Below are positions 51,826-59,278 of a DNA stretch of 64,000 bases, one piece after another. The translations under genes were made by a program, and so were the position numbers. How positions within the stretch are numbered: position 1 is the first letter of the stretch; each line of letters opens with the position of its first letter. This DNA comes from Streptomyces smaragdinus (GTDB taxonomy: Bacteria > Actinomycetota > Actinomycetes > Streptomycetales > Streptomycetaceae), in NCBI RefSeq assembly GCF_009604385.1, contig NZ_WEGJ01000001.1:669947-733946 (forward strand), given 5' to 3'. The notes under the pieces are model-generated. The model worked only from the letters and a program-made list of their open reading frames with translations, was not told the origin of the DNA and searched no databases.

Positions 51826-52557
51826 GTGGATCTGTCGGGGCGCACGGTGGTGGTCACGGGAGCCGGGCGGGGGCTCGGGAGGGCGTTGGCGCTGCGGGCG
51901 GGGCGGCTGGGGGCGCGGGTGTTCGTGTCCGCGCGGGACCTGGGGGCGGCTCGTGGGGTGGCCGATGCGGTTACGGCGGACAGTTCCGCCGCGGCCGATG
52001 CGTTCGCATGCGATCTCGCCGATCCGGTCTCCGTCCGGGAGTTCGCCGAGGCGGTCGCTGCCCGTACGGACCGTACCGACGTCCTGGTCAACAACGGCGC
52101 CCGCTACCTGGCCTCCCCCGGCCTCGAGGACGCCGGCGACGACGCGATCGGCGACACCATCGCCTCCGGCGCGACCGGCACACTGCTGACGGTCAAGCAC
52201 TTCCTGCCGCTGCTACGGGCCTCCGCCGCGGCGGACATCGTCAACCTGATCTCCTCCGCCGCGGAACCTCGCGACCACCGCTCCGAGGCCCATCCCGCGT
52301 TCTACGCCGCCAAGGCCGCCCAGGCAGGCTTCGCGGACATCCTGTCCCACCGCCTCCGCCCGGAGGGCATCCGCGTCATCTCCCTCTACCCGCCGGACTT
52401 CACGGACGGAGACCCGCTCGACCCGTCCTGGGACGAGGCCTCCCGAACGGCGAACGACCCGCTGACCGCCCAGTCGGTCGTCGACTGCGTCCTGTTCGCG
52501 ATCACTCAGCCCCGGGACTGCTTCGTCCGCTCCTTCCACTTCGAACAGCTGCGGTAG
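51826..52557 (+). CDS. Short-chain dehydrogenase/reductase
   Basis: A 243-residue classical SDR. The cofactor motif is TGAGRGLG, the structural NNGA motif is present, and the catalytic Ser and Tyr-x3-Lys are in NLISSAAEP and FYAAKAAQ. In contrast to the SDR-like protein near 42 kb, the active site is intact. The GTG start has GGGGAGGGG upstream. It precedes the HxlR regulator by 28 bases on the same strand, so the regulator may control it. Confidence 0.9.
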   Translation: MDLSGRTVVVTGAGRGLGRALALRAGRLGARVFVSARDLGAARGVADAVTADSSAAADAFACDLADPVSVREFAEAVAARTDRTDVLVNNGARYLASPGLEDAGDDAIGDTIASGATGTLLTVKHFLPLLRASAAADIVNLISSAAEPRDHRSEAHPAFYAAKAAQAGFADILSHRLRPEGIRVISLYPPDFTDGDPLDPSWDEASRTANDPLTAQSVVDCVLFAITQPRDCFVRSFHFEQLR

Positions 52558-52585
52558 CCTGACCGGCCAGGCGTACGATTCCGAG

Positions 52586-52933
52586 GTGGTCGCCTACGAC
52601 GTCTTCCTCGCCGACTGCCCGGCCCGCACCACCCTCGGCCTGATCACCGACACCTGGTCGGTGGTCGTCGTGGTCGCATTGGGGCGTGGCCCCGCCCGCT
52701 ACACGGAGTTGCGTGACACGGTCGGAGGCATCAGCAAGAAGATGCTGACGCAGACGCTCCACCGGCTCGTCGCCAACGGCCTCGTCGAGCGGCGCGCGCT
52801 ACGTACCGCCCCACCCGGCACCGAATACCGCCTCACCGAACTCGGCCACAGCCTCCTCGAACCCCTGGCCGCACTGTCCCGCTGGGCGGAGGACAACACC
52901 GACGCGCTGCTCGACGCTCAGGCCTCCGCGTAG
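52586..52933 (+). CDS. HxlR-family transcriptional regulator
   Basis: A 115-residue winged-helix protein. LGRGPARYTELRDTVGGISKKMLTQTLHRL forms the DNA-binding helices of the HxlR family, and a Cys near the N-terminus (FLADCPARTTL) matches the redox-sensing Cys common in this family. The GTG start codes the first residue before VAYD. It sits between an SDR gene and an NAD(P)-binding oxidoreductase gene, all on the same strand; HxlR proteins often respond to electrophiles and control such enzymes. One of the two neighbours is the likely target. Confidence 0.88.
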   Translation: MVAYDVFLADCPARTTLGLITDTWSVVVVVALGRGPARYTELRDTVGGISKKMLTQTLHRLVANGLVERRALRTAPPGTEYRLTELGHSLLEPLAALSRWAEDNTDALLDAQASA

Positions 52934-53002
52934 GGCACCGCCGGGTTCCCCACGGCTTTCTACCGTTCTTCACAGAACCTCGAATTCAACAGGAGGACTG
53001 TC

Positions 53003-53659
53003 ATGAAGATCGGTGTACTCGGGGCCGGAATGATGACCGAAGCGCTGGCGGCCGGCTGGATCCGGGCAGGCCACGACGTACTGATCGGCGGCCGCACACC
53101 CGACAAGACGGCCGACCTCGCCAAGCGAATCGGCGCCCGGGCGGGCACCCTGCGCGAGGCCGCGGAGTTCGGCGACGTCGTGCTGCTCGCCGTCCGCCTC
53201 GAAGGCTTGGAGAAGACGCTGCGGGCGGCCGGCGCGCCGCAAGGCACGCTCGCAGGAAAGACGGTGATCGACTGCGGCAACGCGGTCGACGTATCCGACT
53301 TCTCGCAGATCACCTACGAGAACGGCACCTCGATGGCAGAGGAGATAGCCCGCCTGTCGCCCGGCGCCCACGTGGTCAAGGCCTTCAATCAGGCACACGC
53401 CTCGGTCTGGCGGATGCAGCCTCCGGCGTTCGACGGCCGGCCGCTCACGGTTCCGATGGCGGGCGACGAGGCCGGCAAGACAGCGGCACGCACCCTGATC
53501 ACGGACCTCGGCGCGACCCCGCTGGACACCGGCGACCTCACTCAGGCCCGCCACCTGGAGGCCATGGCGATCATCGTGATCCGCCTCCTGTTCTCGGGCC
53601 ACGACCTGCTGTCGGCCTTCACCTTCACCGGGCCCGCCGAGGCCTCCACCTCGAGTTGA
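53003..53659 (+). CDS. NADPH-dependent F420 reductase-like oxidoreductase
   Basis: A 218-residue Rossmann protein starting with IGVLGAGMMTEALAAGWIRAG, followed by the NADP phosphate-contact region VLIGGRTPDKTADLAK. It matches the F420-oxidoreductase/YwnB-like (PF03807-type) group, which includes F420:NADPH reductases and related dinucleotide-binding proteins. The RBS is AGGAGG directly before the start. Probably in one unit with the HxlR regulator and SDR gene. Cofactor choice was not resolved. Confidence 0.83.
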   Translation: MKIGVLGAGMMTEALAAGWIRAGHDVLIGGRTPDKTADLAKRIGARAGTLREAAEFGDVVLLAVRLEGLEKTLRAAGAPQGTLAGKTVIDCGNAVDVSDFSQITYENGTSMAEEIARLSPGAHVVKAFNQAHASVWRMQPPAFDGRPLTVPMAGDEAGKTAARTLITDLGATPLDTGDLTQARHLEAMAIIVIRLLFSGHDLLSAFTFTGPAEASTSS

Positions 53660-53929
53660 TGTCCACGCCACCGGAAACTCCCGGGGAACGGCGCCGGTGT
53701 TCCTCCCACAGCCGTACGAGTTGGTCCTCCGGCTGGGCTCCGCCGGTGTCGGCATCTGCCTCTGGCCACGAACGAAGGAGAAGGGAGACGTCGTCGAAGA
53801 CGGCACGCACCAGGTGGCCGGCGGCGCTGGGATGCTCACCCGTGCATTCTCGCCCCGCGAACATCGCGGTGGAACGTCGGAGGCCGGGCTGTCGCAAGGC
53901 GTGCGCCATGCGGCAGCCCGGCCGGGTGA

Positions 53930-55414
53930 TCAGTCCTGGATCTCCACCCAGAACGGGTCGCTGTTGTACAGGATCCGGTCCGCGAAGAGGTACCACCGCA
54001 GCAGCCCGCCCGCCGCGCGGTTCTGTTCGCGGGGTACGGCGCGGACCGAGAAGTTGCGGGACGCGGCGCCCTCGTTCGTGACCGCGAAGGGGTACTCGTC
54101 GCAGTCGTGGGTGCCGGTGTCGTACGGGGGCAGGCCCCAGGCGTCGCCGTAGGGTTCCCGGCGCTGGCAGGCGCGGTTCTTCCAGTCCTCGTTGGCGCTG
54201 TAGACGATCCCCTGGTACGGGACGCGGGTCAGGCCTCTGCCGTCCCGGACGCCCGTGTATTTCCCGGGGATGTCCTTCCGCTCTTCGCCGATCTCGACCG
54301 GATAGGTGCGCGTGGGGTCGTCCTGCGCGAATCGGATGTGGCGGGCCACGGCCTCGACCCGGTCGTCGCTCACCTTGTAGATCAGGTGCGGAATGACGTT
54401 GTAATTCACGCACGCCTTGGCGTAGTCCACGCCGAAATACGAGAAGTAGTTCGCGGAGTCACAGCGGATCTGCCAGCTGTCGGTGCGCCCTTCGGGCCCC
54501 TTGTACTCGTCGTCGTCACCGCCCCCGAAACGGAAGAACCAGTTGTGGTAGAGGACTCGGTCCGCTCCGGTGGCGGCGTCTTCGTGGGAGTAGATGTCCC
54601 AGTACAGCCATTCGTCCCTGTAGTCCCAGTCAGACCAGGTGTGTTCGACGCCGCTGCCGCTGCCGTGACAGCGGTCGGGGGTGCCGTCGCAGTCGGAGAG
54701 GATGTACATGTGGAGGTCGGGAGCGGTGAACCACCGGTCGAACACGTCCCAGTCGTCGTACGAGACCGAGCCTTCCTCCGCCCGCAGGTAGGTGCGGATT
54801 CCGCGCTCGACGCCGCTGCCCACGGCCGCGACGTCGGCGACGAGCGAGTTCGTGCCCTCGTACTCGACCGGGATACCGCGTCCGTCGACCTCCCAGTACT
54901 GGAAGCCGATCCGCATCCGGTGGCACCAGGTCCACCGGTTGAACGTGAGTCCGCCGGACTGGTTGGCCCTGTCGCGGCCGAGGCACGTCTCGGCGTCGGG
55001 CGTCGGTGTGGTGCTCCATGAGGTGGGTGGCGCCGCCATCCGGGGCGAGGGCGCCCGGACGCCGCTTGATGCGGACCGCAGCGGGACCGCGGAGGTGTCC
55101 CCGTAACTCTTGTCGACGGCTCCCGGCGCCTCGGCCAGTTCGGCGTTGGCCCGGTCCTCCGTGAGCGGTTCACTCTTCACGGAGGCTGAGTCGACGACCG
55201 TCCAGTCGGATCTGTCGAGAGTTCCATCGGCCTTGTTCGCACGGTACTCGGCGTCGTCCATGACGACCGGCTTCATCAGAAGACGAGGCTCGGTCTTCTC
55301 GGTTTCATCCGCTGCCGCACTCGATCCGGCCAGCACGACTGGTAACAGAAGCGCGACCAGCATTGATCCGACGAGACTATTACGCGGGCCAATTCTCTTC
55401 GTCCTCATCGCCAA
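53930..55414 (-). CDS. Secreted protein with C-terminal NucA/NucB nuclease-like domain
   Basis: About 494 residues. An N-terminal signal (SLVGSMLVALLLPVVLAGSSAAA) is followed by a low-complexity region, then a beta-rich middle with many Trp/Tyr/Asp and several cysteine pairs (CLGRDRANQSGGLTF, CHRMRIGF, SDCDGTPDRCHG). The last 130 residues resemble NucA/NucB DNA nucleases: QGIVYSANEDWKNRACQ and the catalytic-type HDCDEYPFAVTNEGA. NucA/NucB degrade DNA outside the cell. AAGGAG precedes the TTG start at 55414; the ATG at 55408 is also possible. The 350-residue middle is unclassified. Confidence 0.77.
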   Translation of the reverse strand: MAMRTKRIGPRNSLVGSMLVALLLPVVLAGSSAAADETEKTEPRLLMKPVVMDDAEYRANKADGTLDRSDWTVVDSASVKSEPLTEDRANAELAEAPGAVDKSYGDTSAVPLRSASSGVRAPSPRMAAPPTSWSTTPTPDAETCLGRDRANQSGGLTFNRWTWCHRMRIGFQYWEVDGRGIPVEYEGTNSLVADVAAVGSGVERGIRTYLRAEEGSVSYDDWDVFDRWFTAPDLHMYILSDCDGTPDRCHGSGSGVEHTWSDWDYRDEWLYWDIYSHEDAATGADRVLYHNWFFRFGGGDDDEYKGPEGRTDSWQIRCDSANYFSYFGVDYAKACVNYNVIPHLIYKVSDDRVEAVARHIRFAQDDPTRTYPVEIGEERKDIPGKYTGVRDGRGLTRVPYQGIVYSANEDWKNRACQRREPYGDAWGLPPYDTGTHDCDEYPFAVTNEGAASRNFSVRAVPREQNRAAGGLLRWYLFADRILYNSDPFWVEIQD

Positions 55415-55580
55415 CTCATCTCCTTTGACTGGCCGGGATTACGGAGCGGGCGCGAGGGAAACTATCACCGCGCAAGATGGAGACCCCACGCGTATCCATG
55501 CGTGTCTGACCTAATGCACCTGATTACCGAGGGACATATTCGTCACATGCCGAAGTACAGCTGAAGAGGAGCGTCAATTG

Positions 55581-56201
55581 ATGGCCGAAACCGCGCGGCA
55601 GACCAACGAGACCTGGACCCGCATCGAGAACTGGCTCGCCCACCACGCCCCCCGCATGAGCGCCGCCCTGTGCCCCCCGGCCCCGGAAGCGACCCTCCGC
55701 CGCGTCGAGCACCTCACCGGCACGGACCTGCCCCCCGACCTCGCCGCCTGGTGGCGCCGCCGCCACGGCCTGCGCCAACCGTCGGGCCCCGGCGCCCTCT
55801 TCCCGGACAGCTGCCACCCGCTCCCCCTGGACGACGCCCTCCGGCACCAGGCGGTCTTCCTCGAAACCCCCCGCCGCATCTGCCCGGACACACTCCTCGA
55901 CGACCTCGAGGCCTTCCTGGAGCGCTGCGCCCACGACCCCGCCGGCACCACCTACCCGCACGAAGCCACCGCCGTCTGGCTGCCCGCCTGGATCCCCGTC
56001 GCCCACGACACCGGCGGCGCGGGCCTGTTCGCCGACCTCCGCCCGGGACCCCGCCGCGGCTGCCTGATCCGCTACTCACGCGACGGACACGCCGCCGAGC
56101 CGGCCTGGCCGAGCCTGGCGGCACTGCTCACCCACGTGGCCGACCACCTCGAAGCCGGCGTCCGGACCCCCCTCGGACACTGGACGGTCCCCGGTCCCTG
56201 A
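55581..56201 (+). CDS. SMI1/KNR4-family protein
   Basis: A 206-residue protein of the SMI1/KNR4 superfamily, used as immunity proteins to contact-dependent toxins and in regulation. Typical elements are LPPDLAAWWRRRHGLRQP, LDDALRHQ and the C-terminal WPSLAALLTHVADHLEAG. The ATG at 55581 is just downstream of a TTG at 55578. No toxin gene is adjacent, so an immunity role is only a possibility. Confidence 0.85.
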   Translation: MAETARQTNETWTRIENWLAHHAPRMSAALCPPAPEATLRRVEHLTGTDLPPDLAAWWRRRHGLRQPSGPGALFPDSCHPLPLDDALRHQAVFLETPRRICPDTLLDDLEAFLERCAHDPAGTTYPHEATAVWLPAWIPVAHDTGGAGLFADLRPGPRRGCLIRYSRDGHAAEPAWPSLAALLTHVADHLEAGVRTPLGHWTVPGP

Positions 56202-56246
56202 GTCCCGCCCGGTGATCTCTGCGCAGGACCCGAGGTCAGGGCTCTG

Positions 56247-56278
56247 TTGCGACAGTCTTGGTGAGACAGTAATACTGT
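56247..56278 (+). promoter_or_regulatory. MerR-gene promoter with overlapping palindrome
   Basis: -35 TTGCGA (56247-56252), a 17-base spacer and -10 TAATAC (56270-56275). The -10 overlaps the perfect palindrome ACAGTA-A-TACTGT (56266-56278). A start point near 56283 would place the ATG (56285) at or next to the 5' end, giving a nearly leaderless message. The palindrome is a likely autoregulatory operator. This is the best-matching promoter in the window. Confidence 0.6.
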
Positions 56279-56284
56279 TGCACC

Positions 56285-57025
56285 ATGACGCAGCAGGTGG
56301 AGGCCGCCGGCCTGACCGTGGACGAGCTGGCCGCGCGGGCCGGTGTCACCGTGCGGACCATTCGGTTCTACAGCACCCGCGGTCTGCTGCCGCCGCCCGT
56401 GATCGGGCCGCGGCGGGTGGGGCGGTACGGGCCCGAGCATCTGCGGCGGCTGGAGCTCATCGAGGAGCTGCAGCATCAGGGGCTGACGCTGGCCGCGATC
56501 GAGCGGTACGTACAGCAGCTGCCCGCCGGGCTCAGTCCCGACGATCTGGCGCTGCACCGGGCTCTCGTGGCGACCTGGCAGCCGGATTCCGAGCGGACGA
56601 TCGCCCGTGCGGAGCTCGAGCGGCGGGCCGGGCGGGAGCTCGGCGAGCAGGATCTCGACCGGCTGGTGGCGATGGACGCGCTGGGCCGTACCGAGGATCC
56701 CGACGTCTTCCGGGTCGACGCGGGGCTGCTGCGGCTCGGGGTGCGGCTGCTGGACGTGCCGATCGCGCTGAAGACGATTCTGGCCGCCCGGGACGTGGTG
56801 CTCACCCACACCCGGGAGGCGGCGCGGGAGCTCACCCGGCTGTTCCGGGACGAGGTGTGGGAGCCGTACCGCGAGGGCGGGCCGGATCCGGAGCAGGTGG
56901 AGACGATGCGGTCGCTGTCCGCCCATATGCAGCCGATGGTCGTGCAGGCCCTCGTGACCGCGTTCCAGCGGTCCATGCGCGAGGAGCTGCGGGCGTCGTT
57001 CCCCGCGGACGACGAAACGGCCTGA
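56285..57025 (+). CDS. MerR-family transcriptional regulator
   Basis: A 246-residue regulator. The N-terminal winged helix is VDELAARAGVTVRTIRFYSTRGLLPPP, the second helix-turn-helix region is GPEHLRRLELIEELQHQGLTLAAI, and a long C-terminal domain follows with no metal-binding Cys pattern, so it probably senses an organic ligand. It is transcribed alone, and its stop abuts the convergent VOC gene with no gap. Confidence 0.92.
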   Translation: MTQQVEAAGLTVDELAARAGVTVRTIRFYSTRGLLPPPVIGPRRVGRYGPEHLRRLELIEELQHQGLTLAAIERYVQQLPAGLSPDDLALHRALVATWQPDSERTIARAELERRAGRELGEQDLDRLVAMDALGRTEDPDVFRVDAGLLRLGVRLLDVPIALKTILAARDVVLTHTREAARELTRLFRDEVWEPYREGGPDPEQVETMRSLSAHMQPMVVQALVTAFQRSMREELRASFPADDETA

Positions 57026-57412
57026 CTACGTCCGCACCCACAGGCAGAACGGGTGCCCCGCCGGGTCGAAGAACACCCGCGTGTCGTCCTGCGGCTGGAA
57101 CTCCGCGCGCCGGGCGCCGAGTGAGACGGCGTACGCCTCCGCCTCGTCCAGGTCCGTCACCTCGACGTCCAGGTGCATCATCATCTGCTGCTCGCCGTCG
57201 GCGGCCGGCCAGACGGGCCGCCGGAAGCGGGGCTCCTCGCTGAAGGAGAGGCCCGGGCCGCCGCCGGGCGGATCGAGTTTCACCCAGTCCGGTTCGTCGG
57301 TGGTGATCTCCCAGCCGAGCAGGTCCCGGTAGAACGCGGCAAGAGCCCGGGGATCGGGGCCGTCGAGCACGGTGGCGGTCAGTCTGGTCTGGGGTTTCCC
57401 GGTCGTCGCCAT
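57026..57412 (-). CDS. VOC-superfamily (glyoxalase/bleomycin-resistance-like) protein
   Basis: A 128-residue single VOC module: ATVLDGPDPRALAAFYRDLLGWE, then MMMHLDVEVTDLDEAEAYAVSLGA and RVFFDPAGHPFCLWV. A metal-binding His and Glu may be present, but with one module the enzyme must dimerise. Roles range from glyoxalase and dioxygenase to drug binding. The ATG at 57412 starts the fold; the open frame extends to 57496 without similarity. It abuts the MerR gene. Confidence 0.85.
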   Translation of the reverse strand: MATTGKPQTRLTATVLDGPDPRALAAFYRDLLGWEITTDEPDWVKLDPPGGGPGLSFSEEPRFRRPVWPAADGEQQMMMHLDVEVTDLDEAEAYAVSLGARRAEFQPQDDTRVFFDPAGHPFCLWVRT

Positions 57413-57547
57413 GGGTGCGAGTGTGCCATGGGCGTACGGGTGGTCCGTCGGCGTCGTGCCAGTTGTTGTAGCCCTCTTGCCACCCTGTCGCACCAATTGT
57501 CATGCTTCCGGAGGGAGATAGGCTTTTCGACGAACGGGGGTACGGGG

Positions 57548-59230
57548 ATGCGCGCGCTGAGAATCCGGGGGCGTCGGTGGGTGCCTCCCCTCCTCGCGGT
57601 GGCGCTGGCCGCCGCCGGCCTGCTGGCCCCCTCCGCTCCCGCGTCGGCGGCGACCACCGAACGCGGCGACGACTTCAGCCTGGTCGGCGTCTCCTGGCCC
57701 GCCTCCGCCGGCCCGCTGCCGGGTACGCCCCAGGTGCGTACCCGGGACGCGAAGTCCGGTGACTGGTCCGCCTGGCGGACGCTGGAGTCCTCCCCGCAGC
57801 AGACCGAGGAGGGTGCGCGGGCCCGCGCCCGCCGTTCGACAGAGCCCCTGTGGGCCGGTCCCTCGACCGCGGCGCAGGCGCGGCTGCGTCATACCGACGG
57901 CACGGTGAGCGCCCTCCCCGCGAACGCGCGGCTCGAACTCGTCTCCCCCGGCCCCCAGCCGGCCCGGACGGCGACCCCCTACCTGGAGAGAACACCCCTC
58001 GCCGCCTCCGGCGTCCCACAGCCGTCGATCCGCTCGCGCGCGAGCTGGGGCGCCGACGAGTCGCTGCGCCCCGATCCGCCGGAGTACGGCACGAGCGTGA
58101 AGGCGTTCTTCGTCCACCACACGGTGGACAGCAACAGCTACTCCTGCTCGGAGGCCCCGGCGATCATCCGCGCCATCTACCGCTACCACGTGCGGACCAA
58201 CGGCTGGAACGACATCGGCTACAACTTCCTGATCGACAAGTGCGGCCAGATCTACGAGGGCCGCTACGGCGGCATCACCCGCCCCGTGATCGGCGCGCAC
58301 TCCATGGGCTTCAACACCAACACCGCCGGCGCCGCCGTGATCGGCGACTACTCCAGCGCCGCGGTGCCGGAGAAGGTCACCGCCGCCTTCAGCCGGCTGG
58401 CGGCGTGGAAGCTGGGCCTGTCCGGGGTGAAGTCCACGAGCAAGGTGACGCTGACCGCGGGCGTCGACAACGGCACGTACAAGAAGGGCCAGACGGTCAG
58501 CCTCTACCGGGTCAGCGCCCATCGCAACGTGTACGCGACCGCCTGCCCGGGGGCCAAGCTGTACGCGAAGGTGGCGACCATCCGGACGTACGCGGCGGAC
58601 TCGGCGGCCCCCACCTTCACGAAGGGGCCGGACTTCTGGGCCCGCAAGGGCTACGTACAGCCGGACTTCGTGCCCGTCCAGCTCTACTGGAACGCCCACG
58701 ACGACACGGGCGTCCGCTACACCTCGTCCGTCTCCCCGCGCGCGGAGTCGTTCTCCGGCTCGACGACCTCGTGGAACACCGGGGTGAAACCGGCCGTGTC
58801 GACGACATGGACGATGAAGACCGTCGACTGGGTGAACCGGGTGGCGAACGGCTCGAAGACCCGTACCGGGACGATCGTGCAGGAGACGGCGGCGGCCAGG
58901 ACGGGGACCTGGAAGGTGAAGTCGAGCACCAGCTATCTGGGCGGCAAGTCCCTGACCAGCTCGAGCACCGGGGCGTCGCTCAGCTGGACGTTCACGGGGA
59001 CGTCCGTCGGCTGGGTGGTCTCGCGGGCCTCCGGCTCGGGGCAGGCCGCGGTGTATCTGGACGGCGTGAAGAAGGCGACGGTCGACCTCAAGTCGTCGGC
59101 GGTCGCCTACCGCTACGCGATATGGGCGGCGCACTGGTCGACCGCCGGGACCCACAAGCTGACCATCAAGGTCGTCGGCACCTCGGGCCGCCCGACGATA
59201 ACGACGGACGGCATCACGGTCGTCCGCTAG
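57548..59230 (+). CDS. Secreted PGRP/N-acetylmuramoyl-L-alanine amidase
   Basis: A 560-residue exported enzyme. The signal peptide (PPLLAVALAAAGLLAPSAP, cut near ASA) precedes a domain of about 140 residues of unknown type. A peptidoglycan-recognition amidase domain follows: RASWGADESL, zinc His in FFVHHTVDSN, YNFLIDKCGQIYEGR, GAHSMGFNTNT and the later His and Cys ligands in SAHRNVYATACPG. C-terminal beta-rich repeats (about residues 350-560) may bind wall or sugar. It should cleave the amide between muramic acid and L-alanine. GGGGG lies before the ATG; a hairpin terminator follows. Confidence 0.92.
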   Translation: MRALRIRGRRWVPPLLAVALAAAGLLAPSAPASAATTERGDDFSLVGVSWPASAGPLPGTPQVRTRDAKSGDWSAWRTLESSPQQTEEGARARARRSTEPLWAGPSTAAQARLRHTDGTVSALPANARLELVSPGPQPARTATPYLERTPLAASGVPQPSIRSRASWGADESLRPDPPEYGTSVKAFFVHHTVDSNSYSCSEAPAIIRAIYRYHVRTNGWNDIGYNFLIDKCGQIYEGRYGGITRPVIGAHSMGFNTNTAGAAVIGDYSSAAVPEKVTAAFSRLAAWKLGLSGVKSTSKVTLTAGVDNGTYKKGQTVSLYRVSAHRNVYATACPGAKLYAKVATIRTYAADSAAPTFTKGPDFWARKGYVQPDFVPVQLYWNAHDDTGVRYTSSVSPRAESFSGSTTSWNTGVKPAVSTTWTMKTVDWVNRVANGSKTRTGTIVQETAAARTGTWKVKSSTSYLGGKSLTSSSTGASLSWTFTGTSVGWVVSRASGSGQAAVYLDGVKKATVDLKSSAVAYRYAIWAAHWSTAGTHKLTIKVVGTSGRPTITTDGITVVR

Positions 59231-59238
59231 CGCAGGGC

Positions 59239-59272
59239 CCGCGGCCGCCCTCCCCCCGGAGGGCGGCCGCGG
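59239..59272. terminator. Bidirectional hairpin terminator
   Basis: Perfect 15-bp stem, arms CCGCGGCCGCCCTCC and GGAGGGCGGCCGCGG, with a 4-base loop, between the convergent amidase and fadB genes. No T run. Confidence 0.8.
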
Positions 59273-59278
59273 ACACCG

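Noticed and set aside
53625..53910. Minus-strand frame ending inside the F420-reductase-like gene (MAHALRQPGL onward, with HLVRAVFDDVSLLLRSW)
   Set aside because: Part of it looks helical and protein-like, but it overlaps the end of a convincing gene and has no family match or clear ribosome site. Possibly a remnant.
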